Source: Polaribacter marinaquae
Lineage (GTDB): Bacteria; Bacteroidota; Bacteroidia; Flavobacteriales; Flavobacteriaceae
Direction: 5' to 3'
Assembly (NCBI RefSeq): GCF_038019025.1
Contig: NZ_CP150496.1
Location: 1,081,501 to 1,145,500 of the forward strand
Length of the DNA: 64,000 bases
Positions within the stretch are counted from its first letter, which is position 1. Each line of letters starts with the position of its first letter. Under the pieces are notes generated by a model. It was not told where the DNA came from. It saw nothing but the letters and a program-made list of their open reading frames with translations, and searched no databases. Made by a program: the position numbers and the translations under genes. Below are positions 10,222-18,207 of the stretch, one piece after another.

Positions 10222-11907
10222 TTAATTCATTTTTATTGAATCTATCTTCTTTTGTAGTGCTTTAATTCTTTTAGAATCTAATTCTTTTTTTGAAATTAGC
10301 TTTATCGAGTCTAAAATAGATTTATTTTTCTCTAAAATTGTTTGTTCTTTTTCGAAGTAAATATTTCCGTTTTCACTAGCTCTCCAAGCTTCGTTTAATT
10401 GAATATAAACCTCTTCATTCCATGTACTTGGTTTTTTTGCATCAATCCAAATAACATCTCTATATTCACTATCAATTAATGCTAAATCGGGTGTTGCCGA
10501 ACCATCAAACTGTGCATTTTCTTTTTTAATCGCCGAAATGGTACTTAGAAAAAACATTCTCTTTTTGCCAGCAATATTTTTAATATAAGGTCTAAATTCT
10601 ACTGGTTTATTTGCAGACCAATCATATTCTTTTCTAGATTCTATTACTTTTAAAGGCATTGCAGAAACACCTGCATAACCTTGTTTTTTTGAAGCATGAT
10701 CGTAATAATATAATTTATCGGTTCCATCCGCAGGAATAAAAACACTAAATGTTAAACTTGTTCTTTCGTCTCCAACAGGTTCTAGCCCAAACCAATGATA
10801 TAAACCACTAAAAGCACCCGTTTTTGTATCAGAAAAATCGAAATCTGTTACAAATGGTTGCTGATTTTGATCGTCTGGTAAGTCTGGAATTTTAACTGCC
10901 GTTTTCATATTCCACGGCAAAGGATCTCTAAATCCTCCTAAAAACTTTAAACTTTCTGCTTGTAAACGAGATACTTTTTCTGACAGCGTATTTTGCTTTG
11001 TTAAGTATTCGTAATTTTTCATTTCATCTGGCGAAATAAAAATTCCTTTACCAATTGTAATTCTTTCTAGATAATCATTAAAATCGTGTTCACCATTTTC
11101 TACAACCATTACGCCACCAAATGTAGGATACGGAAAGAAAAAACCTTTCCACTTAATTAAACTTACAACTTGTACCCATGCGCCTTTGTCATTTTTCATG
11201 TAATAAGTATCGCTTGGTTCGTAATTAAAAAGCATCCACGGATTTAATCTTTGCACAACAGCATTGTAAGTATTTCTACTAAATTTTAAAGATTCGCCAA
11301 TTGAAAAAGTTACAGGAATTCTATTTTCTGATGAAAAGCGAGGAAAAGGTGTTGTACTCGAAACAGAAAAAACCTCTTCTGTATTGTCTTTAATTCCTTG
11401 CCAAACATACTTTTCGGTTGGTTGGATTGCCATTGTCCATTGGTTATGACCATCAACTCTAACCAAATGTGGTAAAGAAACATCTTTGGTTTCTCCTACG
11501 GATTCATTTGCCATCGAAAATATATTTCTTAAAGGCTGAATTCTTTCATTTTGGGTTAAAGGAAGCTCTACAATTTCGATTCTTTGTAAACTATTATAAA
11601 CATTATATGTTTTCATATAATCGTAGAATTTTAAATTCCAACCTACATAATAAACAACTGCGAAAAAAACAGTTAAAAAAACTAAAATACCAATTCTTTT
11701 ACCTGTACTAGCAGATTTTCTAAATGTTCTAAGACTAAAAAATAAGATTGTAAAACACAACAATATGATAAAAATAAACTTTCTAACAAACAATAATGCT
11801 GGCTGATAATCATCTCTTAAAAAAAACAACAAAGCAAGAGTTATGATACTTAAAATCACAACTATTTTTTTTTGCCTTGGACCTTTACTCCAATAATTCT
11901 TAATCAT
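10222..11907 (-). CDS. Unrecognised membrane protein with a large extracytoplasmic domain
   Basis: I do not recognise this 561-residue protein. It has three membrane helices at the N-terminus (about 15-30, 42-60 and 71-90), then some 440 soluble residues rich in beta-type sequence and aromatic residues. A basic helical tail (about 520-561) looks like a coiled coil. Topology suggests the large domain lies in the periplasm. It is the last gene of the AAA+ cluster, 35 bases after a small membrane protein gene. A role as the envelope component of that cluster is inference. Confidence 0.8.
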   Translation of the reverse strand: MIKNYWSKGPRQKKIVVILSIITLALLFFLRDDYQPALLFVRKFIFIILLCFTILFFSLRTFRKSASTGKRIGILVFLTVFFAVVYYVGWNLKFYDYMKTYNVYNSLQRIEIVELPLTQNERIQPLRNIFSMANESVGETKDVSLPHLVRVDGHNQWTMAIQPTEKYVWQGIKDNTEEVFSVSSTTPFPRFSSENRIPVTFSIGESLKFSRNTYNAVVQRLNPWMLFNYEPSDTYYMKNDKGAWVQVVSLIKWKGFFFPYPTFGGVMVVENGEHDFNDYLERITIGKGIFISPDEMKNYEYLTKQNTLSEKVSRLQAESLKFLGGFRDPLPWNMKTAVKIPDLPDDQNQQPFVTDFDFSDTKTGAFSGLYHWFGLEPVGDERTSLTFSVFIPADGTDKLYYYDHASKKQGYAGVSAMPLKVIESRKEYDWSANKPVEFRPYIKNIAGKKRMFFLSTISAIKKENAQFDGSATPDLALIDSEYRDVIWIDAKKPSTWNEEVYIQLNEAWRASENGNIYFEKEQTILEKNKSILDSIKLISKKELDSKRIKALQKKIDSIKMN

Positions 11908-11942
11908 TTTTTAAATTTTTATTTTATGAATTTTTACAAAAC

Positions 11943-12464
11943 CTATAACAAACCTTTGTCTTTCAATCTTTCTCTAGCACTTTTTTCTTCTACTTTACTA
12001 TCTTTAACTTCTTCTTGTGCTTTTTTAATAGCAACAGGTTCTTCTGTTTTTAAATCTTTCACAAAACCTTTTCCTTTTTCTAAAACATCATTAAAAGTAT
12101 CTCCTAAATTTTCTGATTGTTCTTCTATAATTGCAGAAGATTTAAAAATAAACCCAGCAATATAAGTTCCTAATAACGTACCAAAAATCATCGAAGTAAA
12201 TAACGAAACGGTTGTAATATCTATCGGAATTATAAAACGTGCAATTAAAACTAAAACTAAGAAAAACGTGCTTATATATACAAGTCTTAAAAGAAAGTTT
12301 TGTTGATAGATAAAGCCTTTTTTGTTCGTAATAGACATCTGTAGTTCTTTAGAATTCATCATTTTATTAAAAAAACGATACAACTTATTTCCTTGAGATT
12401 CTCTCCAAAATAAAATAATACCAAATAAAATAGCTGCAATAAATATTAAAAGTTCTAGTGTCAT
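11943..12464 (-). CDS. Unrecognised small membrane protein with charged tail
   Basis: A 173-residue protein of unknown family. Hydrophobic segments lie at about 2-18, 58-77 and 83-109. They are followed by a highly charged Lys/Glu-rich tail (about 110-173) with coiled-coil character, ending in ERLKDKGLL. The tail probably faces the cytoplasm and could bind a partner. It is 23 bases downstream of the 411-residue gene and 35 bases upstream of the 561-residue gene, so it belongs to the same transcript. Confidence 0.75.
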   Translation of the reverse strand: MTLELLIFIAAILFGIILFWRESQGNKLYRFFNKMMNSKELQMSITNKKGFIYQQNFLLRLVYISTFFLVLVLIARFIIPIDITTVSLFTSMIFGTLLGTYIAGFIFKSSAIIEEQSENLGDTFNDVLEKGKGFVKDLKTEEPVAIKKAQEEVKDSKVEEKSARERLKDKGLL

Positions 12465-12487
12465 ATTATTTGTGTAAGATGTTTTGT

Positions 12488-13723
12488 TTAAAAATTATTT
12501 AAAATAGTTTCTATTACCCAATCTTGAGTTGAGCTTTCTAATGTTTTGAATGTGCTATAAAATTGTTCTTTGTCATACCAATATAAAAATAACACATCTT
12601 TTGGCGCAATATTTACCAATAAATACCAAATTAAATCTTGGTGATTTGGTTTTAACGAAGAATGCGGTTTGTGCAACGAAACAAACAAATCTTTGTCTAA
12701 AAAATCTTTTGCTTTTATGGTTTTAGAAGTTTTCTTTTTTTCTAAAAACAACTCTAAACCCATTACTTTTTTTCTCGCAGAAATATCAATTTTATTTAAA
12801 TAACTCTTAAAAAGAATGTCGTTTTGTAAAATATCTTTTACCAAATGTGTTGGCGACATCAAATGTTTCGAAAGCGTATATTTCTTAATTCTTTCGTATT
12901 TCTTTTGATGCAATTCTTCTTCTAGATTTGCTTCTATAACGTCATAACTTAAAAGCTTATCGATTAACTCATCATGAGAAATATGATACATTAAAATATC
13001 ATGCACAGTATCGTTTATCGCTTGGTTGTATGTTTCTTTTTCTTGAAAAATTAAAATTGGTTTTACAAAATCTTTCAACACAAAAATTCCGCCAAATGCT
13101 TTCGTATAAAAAGAATCTGTAGTGTATTTAATTTCTTCTAAAATAAGATTTCTTTCACGTAAATCGCCATATTTTTTAGCAGATGCTAATAACTGTTTAT
13201 GAATATTTTCGTCTATAAAATTATTGTCTAAATTAAAAGTATGAATTAATTTTAATTGGTTCTCTTTAGCTTTATTTAAGTTATTTATTAAATGAAATTT
13301 TATTACAATGTCTTTATATTTTAAAACGTCTAAAGGTTCGTAAAAAACATCTATTTTTTGATCAAAATCTAAGCATATAGCTGAATCTCTAGTAATATCT
13401 TTTATAAAATCGCCATGTTTTTTAAAAACAACCTTCATTAATTCTTTGTCAAAAGAATGAAAAGGATTGTAAATTGGTAAACTTTTTTGCAAAGGCGAAA
13501 TAATAATTGCGTGCGTATTTGCCTCTTCATTATTTAAATAAAATTGCTCTTTCTTTTCTTCTGCAATCTCTGGACTCCAACCTAAACCATCAATAGAAAA
13601 AGAGGTTAACGTTGTTTTAGAAAAACCTAATTTTTCTAAACATTTATTGTAGCGCTCTACTAATTTTCCGTTAACAGAAATTAGTTCGTTTCTAAATAAT
13701 TTTGCGTCTTTTAGTTTTTCCAT
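12488..13723 (-). CDS. Unrecognised cytoplasmic protein, 411 aa
   Basis: No signal peptide or membrane segment is visible, and I see no motif that fixes a function. The protein is rich in Lys, Leu and Phe and reads as mostly helical in the second half. It may be one of the Bacteroidota-specific domains of unknown function. Only one base separates its start from the Nudix stop, so translation is likely coupled. Position within the AAA+ cluster suggests it works with that ATPase. Confidence 0.75.
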   Translation of the reverse strand: MEKLKDAKLFRNELISVNGKLVERYNKCLEKLGFSKTTLTSFSIDGLGWSPEIAEEKKEQFYLNNEEANTHAIIISPLQKSLPIYNPFHSFDKELMKVVFKKHGDFIKDITRDSAICLDFDQKIDVFYEPLDVLKYKDIVIKFHLINNLNKAKENQLKLIHTFNLDNNFIDENIHKQLLASAKKYGDLRERNLILEEIKYTTDSFYTKAFGGIFVLKDFVKPILIFQEKETYNQAINDTVHDILMYHISHDELIDKLLSYDVIEANLEEELHQKKYERIKKYTLSKHLMSPTHLVKDILQNDILFKSYLNKIDISARKKVMGLELFLEKKKTSKTIKAKDFLDKDLFVSLHKPHSSLKPNHQDLIWYLLVNIAPKDVLFLYWYDKEQFYSTFKTLESSTQDWVIETILNNF

Positions 13724-13724
13724 T

Positions 13725-14309
13725 TTAATTTAACAAATTATGAATTTGAGCATATTGTAGCAATACAATTGTTCTTGTATCTTCTATTTTACCGCTGTTT
13801 AGCATATCAATAGCTTCTGTAAACGGTATTTCTAAAACTTCTATATCTTCGTTTTCTGATGCTATGCCGCCACCTTCGCTTACTTTCATATCATCAGAAT
13901 ATTCTGCCACAAAAAAGTGCATTTTCTCTGTTAAAACCCCTGGAGATGAATACCCTTCGTAAACTTTTTTAACAGACTTTAATCGAATACCAACTTCTTC
14001 TTCGGTTTCTCGTATAATACATTGTTCAGGATTATCTTGATCTAATAATCCTGCCGGAATTTCAACTAAAAAACCATCTTTATTATCATGTACAAACGTT
14101 GGAAAACGAAATTGTTTGATTAAAATTACGGTCTGTTTTTTTGTGTTATACAATAAAATTCCTGCACCATGACCACGTTCATAAACTTCTCTCATTGGTT
14201 TTACCCAACTACCATCAGATTTTTGATAATCAAAATTAAATTTAAAAAGCGTGTAATAATTGTCTGATAAAACAGTTTTTTTTATATTTTTTACTCTTAA
14301 ACTACTCAT
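13725..14309 (-). CDS. nudK: Nudix hydrolase, GDP-mannose pyrophosphatase NudK-like
   Basis: A 194-residue cytoplasmic Nudix enzyme. The Nudix box spans about 87-108: AGLLDQD, then PEQCIIRETEEEVGI. The spacing matches my memory of E. coli NudK (AGLLDNDEPE), and the C-terminal block (TIVLLQYAQIHNL) is also NudK-like. NudK hydrolyses GDP-mannose and related sugar nucleotides; ADP-ribose is an alternative substrate for close relatives. The gene overlaps the AAA+ ATPase stop by 8 bases, an unusual partner for such an enzyme. Confidence 0.85.
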   Translation of the reverse strand: MSSLRVKNIKKTVLSDNYYTLFKFNFDYQKSDGSWVKPMREVYERGHGAGILLYNTKKQTVILIKQFRFPTFVHDNKDGFLVEIPAGLLDQDNPEQCIIRETEEEVGIRLKSVKKVYEGYSSPGVLTEKMHFFVAEYSDDMKVSEGGGIASENEDIEVLEIPFTEAIDMLNSGKIEDTRTIVLLQYAQIHNLLN

Positions 14310-16260
14310 TACTAAAAGATTTTCTTGCTTGTAAATCTATGTTTAATTGATTCACACGAGCATCAACTTTTCGTTTAAAATCGGTGTCTGCAATCGTTGC
14401 CACATTGTCTAAATACCTTACAACTTCTTGTCTTCTAATTTCAGAAAAATCTAAACCTTTCATATTGCTTTTCATCAATTCTTGCAACATGCCAAATTTG
14501 GTTTCGTAATTCTTTTTGAAATAAATTTCTGGATTTTCGAACCAATCTTCTTCCAAATCAAAATCTGTTAAACGTAAAGAAATTGCAGATTGAATGTTTC
14601 TAACATCTCTAGAGGAGAAAAATGGAAATATTTGCTGAATTTCTTTATACAAACTTGCAAAAAACAAATGCTGATTAGTACTATGCTTTTGCACAGCTTT
14701 GTCATAAGCTTCTAAAACTCTTTCTTCGGATGGTTTTTCTACAGAACTAAGAATTTCGCCCATATTTTTTGTAAGACCTTGATCTTTTAAATATTGATAA
14801 TTTTCTGGATTTTGCATATTCACAAAATCCGGAATTGTTTTTTCAAATTTTTTCCACCAAATATAATCTTGATCTAAAAAGTCATTTTCTGTTCTTGCAC
14901 CATCAATTTTAAACCTACCTTGTACTCTAGAAATTACTGCTTTGTCTAACATTTCTGGTAAATTGGTAAAAAGTCCGATAGACGAATTCCCATAATTTAC
15001 AGCATAAGCACCTTCTGTATAACGTAAGAAAACACCAATTACTTCTTTAACACCAGCAGAAACTCCTTGTGCAGTTCTTTCTTGCAAGTTATTTTCGGCG
15101 TCATCAATTGGCGCAAAAATTAATTTAGTTGGGTCTTGCATAGGTTTCATCCATTCTACCATTTTTTCTGCAGAACCACCTTGAAATGTACTAATTAAAG
15201 TATCTGGCATGGGATGAAATAAAAACGGAATATCTAAATTGTCTGCATGCTCTTTTAATCGAGTTGCAATGGCAGCAATTAACATACTTTTACCTGTTCC
15301 TGGTATTCCGTAACCCATAAAAACAGGCATAAAACCACCCAATTCTTGAAACGGATTTTTCTTTGCATCAAAATCGTAACTTAACATTCTTTCTGTTAAC
15401 CTACGTGCAAAATGCTTTGCATCTTTATTACCAACAATTTGTTCGAATTTAATTTTATTAAACTCAACACTTTTTGCCGTTCCAGAAAAAAAATTCTCCC
15501 AACCAGAAACGGCAAAATCTGTTTTTTCTAATTTATAAGTTCTATCTACAATTGTTTCTGTGTACTCTAAAGTACTTTTTCTTAACTGAATTTCATCAAT
15601 TAGAGCTTCAAAATAAACAACCGTAAAATCGATAACATCTTTGTCTGACTTTATAATATCTGGATGTGCTAAATATTTATCAAAATAAAACAAACTACAC
15701 GCAATTCCTTTTAAAGGTGACATCAAAGAAACCTCTGGAATACCAGCAAATTTCTGTTTCATAACCGATAAATCGTCCGAAGAAAATGGTTTTAAATCGT
15801 GTAATATTTTATACGAAGTTCCAAATAATTGAAATGCTGTTGCTGTTTGCATTTTACTTTCGAACTCTCGTTTACCATTGTTATCTAAAGCTGATTTACG
15901 TTCTGCTAAACTAGATAAACCCGAAGCGTCATTGTAACTATCTTTAATCCAAATTCCTAACGTTAATCCTTCTTGAACAGCGTACAAGGTTTTGTTTAAG
16001 TTGATTGGAATTGCTAAAGAATCTGGTAATAAACGTTTTTTTAACGCTAAAATTGTTTTAGAAACTGACGTAACTGAAGTGCTACTTCCGTTATTGGCTC
16101 TAGATAAATACAGTAAAATAGATTCGTCTTTGGCATCTTTATCTTTATTTTTTGCTCTAGCTCCTTGTTCCCATTGAACAGATTTTAAATATCCACTCGC
16201 TTCATCTCGAAGCATATTGAGTTCATTTTGCTTTATTGGAAAAGTAGAATTGTGTTCCAT
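14302..16260 (-). CDS. AAA+ family ATPase of unknown role
   Basis: A 652-residue soluble protein with one AAA+ module. Walker A is GIPGTGKS at 318-325, Walker B is LIFAPIDDAE at 380-389 (Asp-Asp where most have Asp-Glu), the sensor-1 Asn is about 433 (FTNLP), and arginine-finger candidates are Arg445 and Arg449. The first 300 residues are a helical domain I do not recognise, and a helical region follows the ATPase core. It should use ATP to remodel a partner. Neighbours (349 aa protein upstream, Nudix overlapping downstream) are its likely partners. Confidence 0.88.
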   Translation of the reverse strand: MEHNSTFPIKQNELNMLRDEASGYLKSVQWEQGARAKNKDKDAKDESILLYLSRANNGSSTSVTSVSKTILALKKRLLPDSLAIPINLNKTLYAVQEGLTLGIWIKDSYNDASGLSSLAERKSALDNNGKREFESKMQTATAFQLFGTSYKILHDLKPFSSDDLSVMKQKFAGIPEVSLMSPLKGIACSLFYFDKYLAHPDIIKSDKDVIDFTVVYFEALIDEIQLRKSTLEYTETIVDRTYKLEKTDFAVSGWENFFSGTAKSVEFNKIKFEQIVGNKDAKHFARRLTERMLSYDFDAKKNPFQELGGFMPVFMGYGIPGTGKSMLIAAIATRLKEHADNLDIPFLFHPMPDTLISTFQGGSAEKMVEWMKPMQDPTKLIFAPIDDAENNLQERTAQGVSAGVKEVIGVFLRYTEGAYAVNYGNSSIGLFTNLPEMLDKAVISRVQGRFKIDGARTENDFLDQDYIWWKKFEKTIPDFVNMQNPENYQYLKDQGLTKNMGEILSSVEKPSEERVLEAYDKAVQKHSTNQHLFFASLYKEIQQIFPFFSSRDVRNIQSAISLRLTDFDLEEDWFENPEIYFKKNYETKFGMLQELMKSNMKGLDFSEIRRQEVVRYLDNVATIADTDFKRKVDARVNQLNIDLQARKSFSNE

Positions 16261-16269
16261 GTTTTTTTA

Positions 16270-16324
16270 GTTTTCAGTATACAGTTTCAGTAAGCAGTTC
16301 TGATTACTGCTACTGTTACTGCCA
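16270..16324. repeat. Degenerate CAGT/ACTG inverted array
   Basis: Four CAGT units (from 16275) are followed by three ACTG units (to about 16322), separated by TCTGATT. The two halves are inverted copies and can fold (CAGTAAGCAGT against ACTGCTACTG, one bulge). It fills the gap between the 349-residue gene and the AAA+ gene. I recall similar CAGT-rich intergenic tracts in other Bacteroidota, but their role is unknown to me. Confidence 0.6.
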
Positions 16325-16327
16325 ACT

Positions 16328-17377
16328 TTATCTTTTATCAATTTTTAAATTTGAAACTTGAATTGGCTGTTTTGCCAACTTATTCAATATTCCTGGTGTT
16401 TTATTGTGCAATAATTGTATAATTCTATGTGGTGCAAAAACGTATTTTTTTTGCGCTACTTCGTTCCATTTTTGCATGGTTTGTTTCGAGAAAAATCCGC
16501 CTTCTTTAAAAGTATCTCCAGAAAAAACCTCATCTATTTTAAGAGACAATGCATAACTTTCTAAAGGAATTTCCTTTTTAGCAATTGCCTCTAAAATTGC
16601 ATGTGTAATTTCGTTTTCGTCTTTTGCAAATACATTATGCAACGGACCTAAATCGATTCTTTTTATATGCTTAGGATGAATATCTGGTAATTTTCTATCA
16701 ATATTATACGCCATTGTATCTAACGGCATTTCTCTATCAGCACTTTCTTTTAAAACTCTATATAATTCTGATTTTTCTTTACTAATATTCTTTCCATCAA
16801 AATCGAAATACATAAAACATATAAATGGTCTGTTATGTGAAACATCGTAAAAACTCCAGCTTGTCATGTATTTTGAAGAAATACTGTCTGGTGAGTTTAA
16901 AATTTTTCCTTGCACAAATCTGTTGTAAATATATTGCTGATTTACAGATGAATAATACACTATTGATGCTGCTTGAAAAAGACGATTCCTTTTAACCGGC
17001 TGTTTTTTTCTTAATAAAGTGTCTAAAAATTCGTCTTTTATAGAGTACGATTCGTTTAGTTTTGATAAAAACTCTTTTTTTAGACCTAAGTCATTATATA
17101 AATATCTAAATTCGAGATAATTAGGAAACCCAGATTCAGTTAAATCTACCTTCATATTATCTTCCTCATCATACATATATTTTACGCGCATTGCCTCTAT
17201 TGAATACAATAACAAGTCGGAATATTGCTTAAAAAATGTAAGTTCTTGCAGGTTACACAAATCTTGTCTTTGTACATTAACTAGCAATTCCTTCAACGCA
17301 AAGTCTACCATTTTATGATAGAAAACATATTGCTCTTTGGAATCTAGAATTGCAGAATCTAACGGTGTAGTTATCAT
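16328..17377 (-). CDS. Unrecognised cytoplasmic protein, 349 aa
   Basis: No signal peptide, membrane segment or known catalytic motif is visible. The sequence is rich in Tyr, Lys and Leu and looks mainly helical in the N-terminal half. A central block (FICFMYFDFDGK) is the most strand-like part. It starts two bases after the MazF-like stop codon and precedes the AAA+ ATPase by 67 bases. A partner or substrate adaptor of that ATPase is a reasonable guess only. Confidence 0.75.
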   Translation of the reverse strand: MITTPLDSAILDSKEQYVFYHKMVDFALKELLVNVQRQDLCNLQELTFFKQYSDLLLYSIEAMRVKYMYDEEDNMKVDLTESGFPNYLEFRYLYNDLGLKKEFLSKLNESYSIKDEFLDTLLRKKQPVKRNRLFQAASIVYYSSVNQQYIYNRFVQGKILNSPDSISSKYMTSWSFYDVSHNRPFICFMYFDFDGKNISKEKSELYRVLKESADREMPLDTMAYNIDRKLPDIHPKHIKRIDLGPLHNVFAKDENEITHAILEAIAKKEIPLESYALSLKIDEVFSGDTFKEGGFFSKQTMQKWNEVAQKKYVFAPHRIIQLLHNKTPGILNKLAKQPIQVSNLKIDKR

Positions 17378-17379
17378 GC

Positions 17380-17712
17380 TTAAAATTTAAGAATATCGTT
17401 TAAGGTTTTTTTAATTACCTCAACATCTTTCAACGGAATTTTACCTATTTTTTTATCGAGCCTTGTTTTAGAAACCGAACGAACATGAAAAGTTAACACT
17501 TCCGAAGTTTTAGACAATCCGTTTATTTCGCTAGGTTCTAGCACAAGGTTTCCTTTATAGTTTTTAACACTTGTTGTTAATGGACAAACAATTACAACTT
17601 GTAAATGTTTATTTAACATATTACCACTTATAATTACCGCAGGTCTTCTACCACTTTGCTCGCTTCCTTTTGTGGGATTTAAATACAATTCCCAAATTTC
17701 GCCTTGCTTCAT
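17380..17712 (-). CDS. Type II toxin, PemK/MazF family endoribonuclease
   Basis: A 110-residue MazF-fold protein. The N-terminal block KQGEIWELYLNPTKGSEQSGRRPAVII holds the conserved Gly-Glu-Ile-Trp and Gly-x-Arg-Arg-Pro motifs, and CPLTTS follows in the middle. MazF toxins cut mRNA at short sequences and are neutralised by the cognate antitoxin. The antitoxin gene ends directly before it. The toxin also abuts the 349-residue gene (two-base gap), so the pair is in the same transcription run as the AAA+ cluster. Confidence 0.9.
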   Translation of the reverse strand: MKQGEIWELYLNPTKGSEQSGRRPAVIISGNMLNKHLQVVIVCPLTTSVKNYKGNLVLEPSEINGLSKTSEVLTFHVRSVSKTRLDKKIGKIPLKDVEVIKKTLNDILKF

Positions 17713-17958
17713 TTAGTGAGTTTCTTCATTATTGATTGAAGTAAAATATTCTTGCATACCTTCTTCTGCAACCAATAAAATATCTTGGTCTGTACCAGCT
17801 TGCTTATAAGACTTTATGTAACTAGCCTTTTCTATTTGCTCTAAATATAACTCTAAAGCATTTTCTATTAACCTATTTTTAGGAAGCTTTAATTCTTTAG
17901 CTAAAACAGATAATTTTTCTAAAAGACTATCTGGTAATGAAGATGTAAATGTTGCCAT
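17713..17958 (-). CDS. Ribbon-helix-helix antitoxin
   Basis: An 81-residue protein with an N-terminal ribbon-helix-helix (TFTSSLPDSLLEKL, then LKLPKNRLIENALELYL), the CopG/MetJ-type DNA-binding fold of antitoxins. The acidic C-terminus (AEEGMQEYF) is the usual toxin-binding tail. It directly precedes the MazF-like toxin with no gap. A -7 box and a small inverted repeat upstream fit autoregulation. Confidence 0.88.
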   Translation of the reverse strand: MATFTSSLPDSLLEKLSVLAKELKLPKNRLIENALELYLEQIEKASYIKSYKQAGTDQDILLVAEEGMQEYFTSINNEETH

Positions 17959-17975
17959 TTTATATTTATTTTTTA

Positions 17976-17995
17976 CAAATATAAATAATATTTAT
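17976..17995 (-). promoter_or_regulatory. Promoter and possible operator of the toxin-antitoxin pair
   Basis: On the minus strand TATATTTG (17976-17983) is a perfect -7 box, 18 bases before the antitoxin start. An inverted repeat ATAAATA-A-TATTTAT (17981-17995) overlaps its upstream edge and could bind the ribbon-helix-helix antitoxin. Confidence 0.5.
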
Positions 17996-18102
17996 AAATT
18001 ATACTTGTATTTAATAGTTAAAACTAAATTTAAAGGCTTTATTTCCAACATTATAAACACTAACCAACTTAATAAGTAAGCAATAAGCTAGTAAATAAGC
18101 CC

Positions 18103-18199
18103 GCGTTAAGGATTGAAATGACATCCTTTTTCTCTTTCAGAAAAAGATATAATGTAAAGCCTGACCTTCTTTTGTTTTTCTCAAAAGAAGGGAACGCCC
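18103..18199 (-). repeat. Structured flavobacterial repeat element, copy 2
   Basis: Same framework as the copy at 5199-5281. Read on the minus strand, AGGGCGTTCC is followed by a 10-bp hairpin (CCTTCTTTTG / CAAAAGAAGG), the conserved ATATC block, a second hairpin (TTTTTCT / AGAAAAA), GGAT and TTAACGC. Stem sequences differ from copy 1 but pairing is kept, which argues for a selected RNA or DNA structure. It begins 8 bases after the stop codon of the coiled-coil gene. Confidence 0.75.
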
Positions 18200-18207
18200 T
18201 ACTTATT

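Noticed and set aside
16270..16324. Possible CRISPR-like array
   Set aside because: Units are only four bases, with no spacers or cas genes nearby; treated as a degenerate inverted tract.
17958..18103. Small coding gene between the antitoxin and the repeat element
   Set aside because: No open frame with a plausible start; the stretch holds only promoter-like AT-rich sequence.
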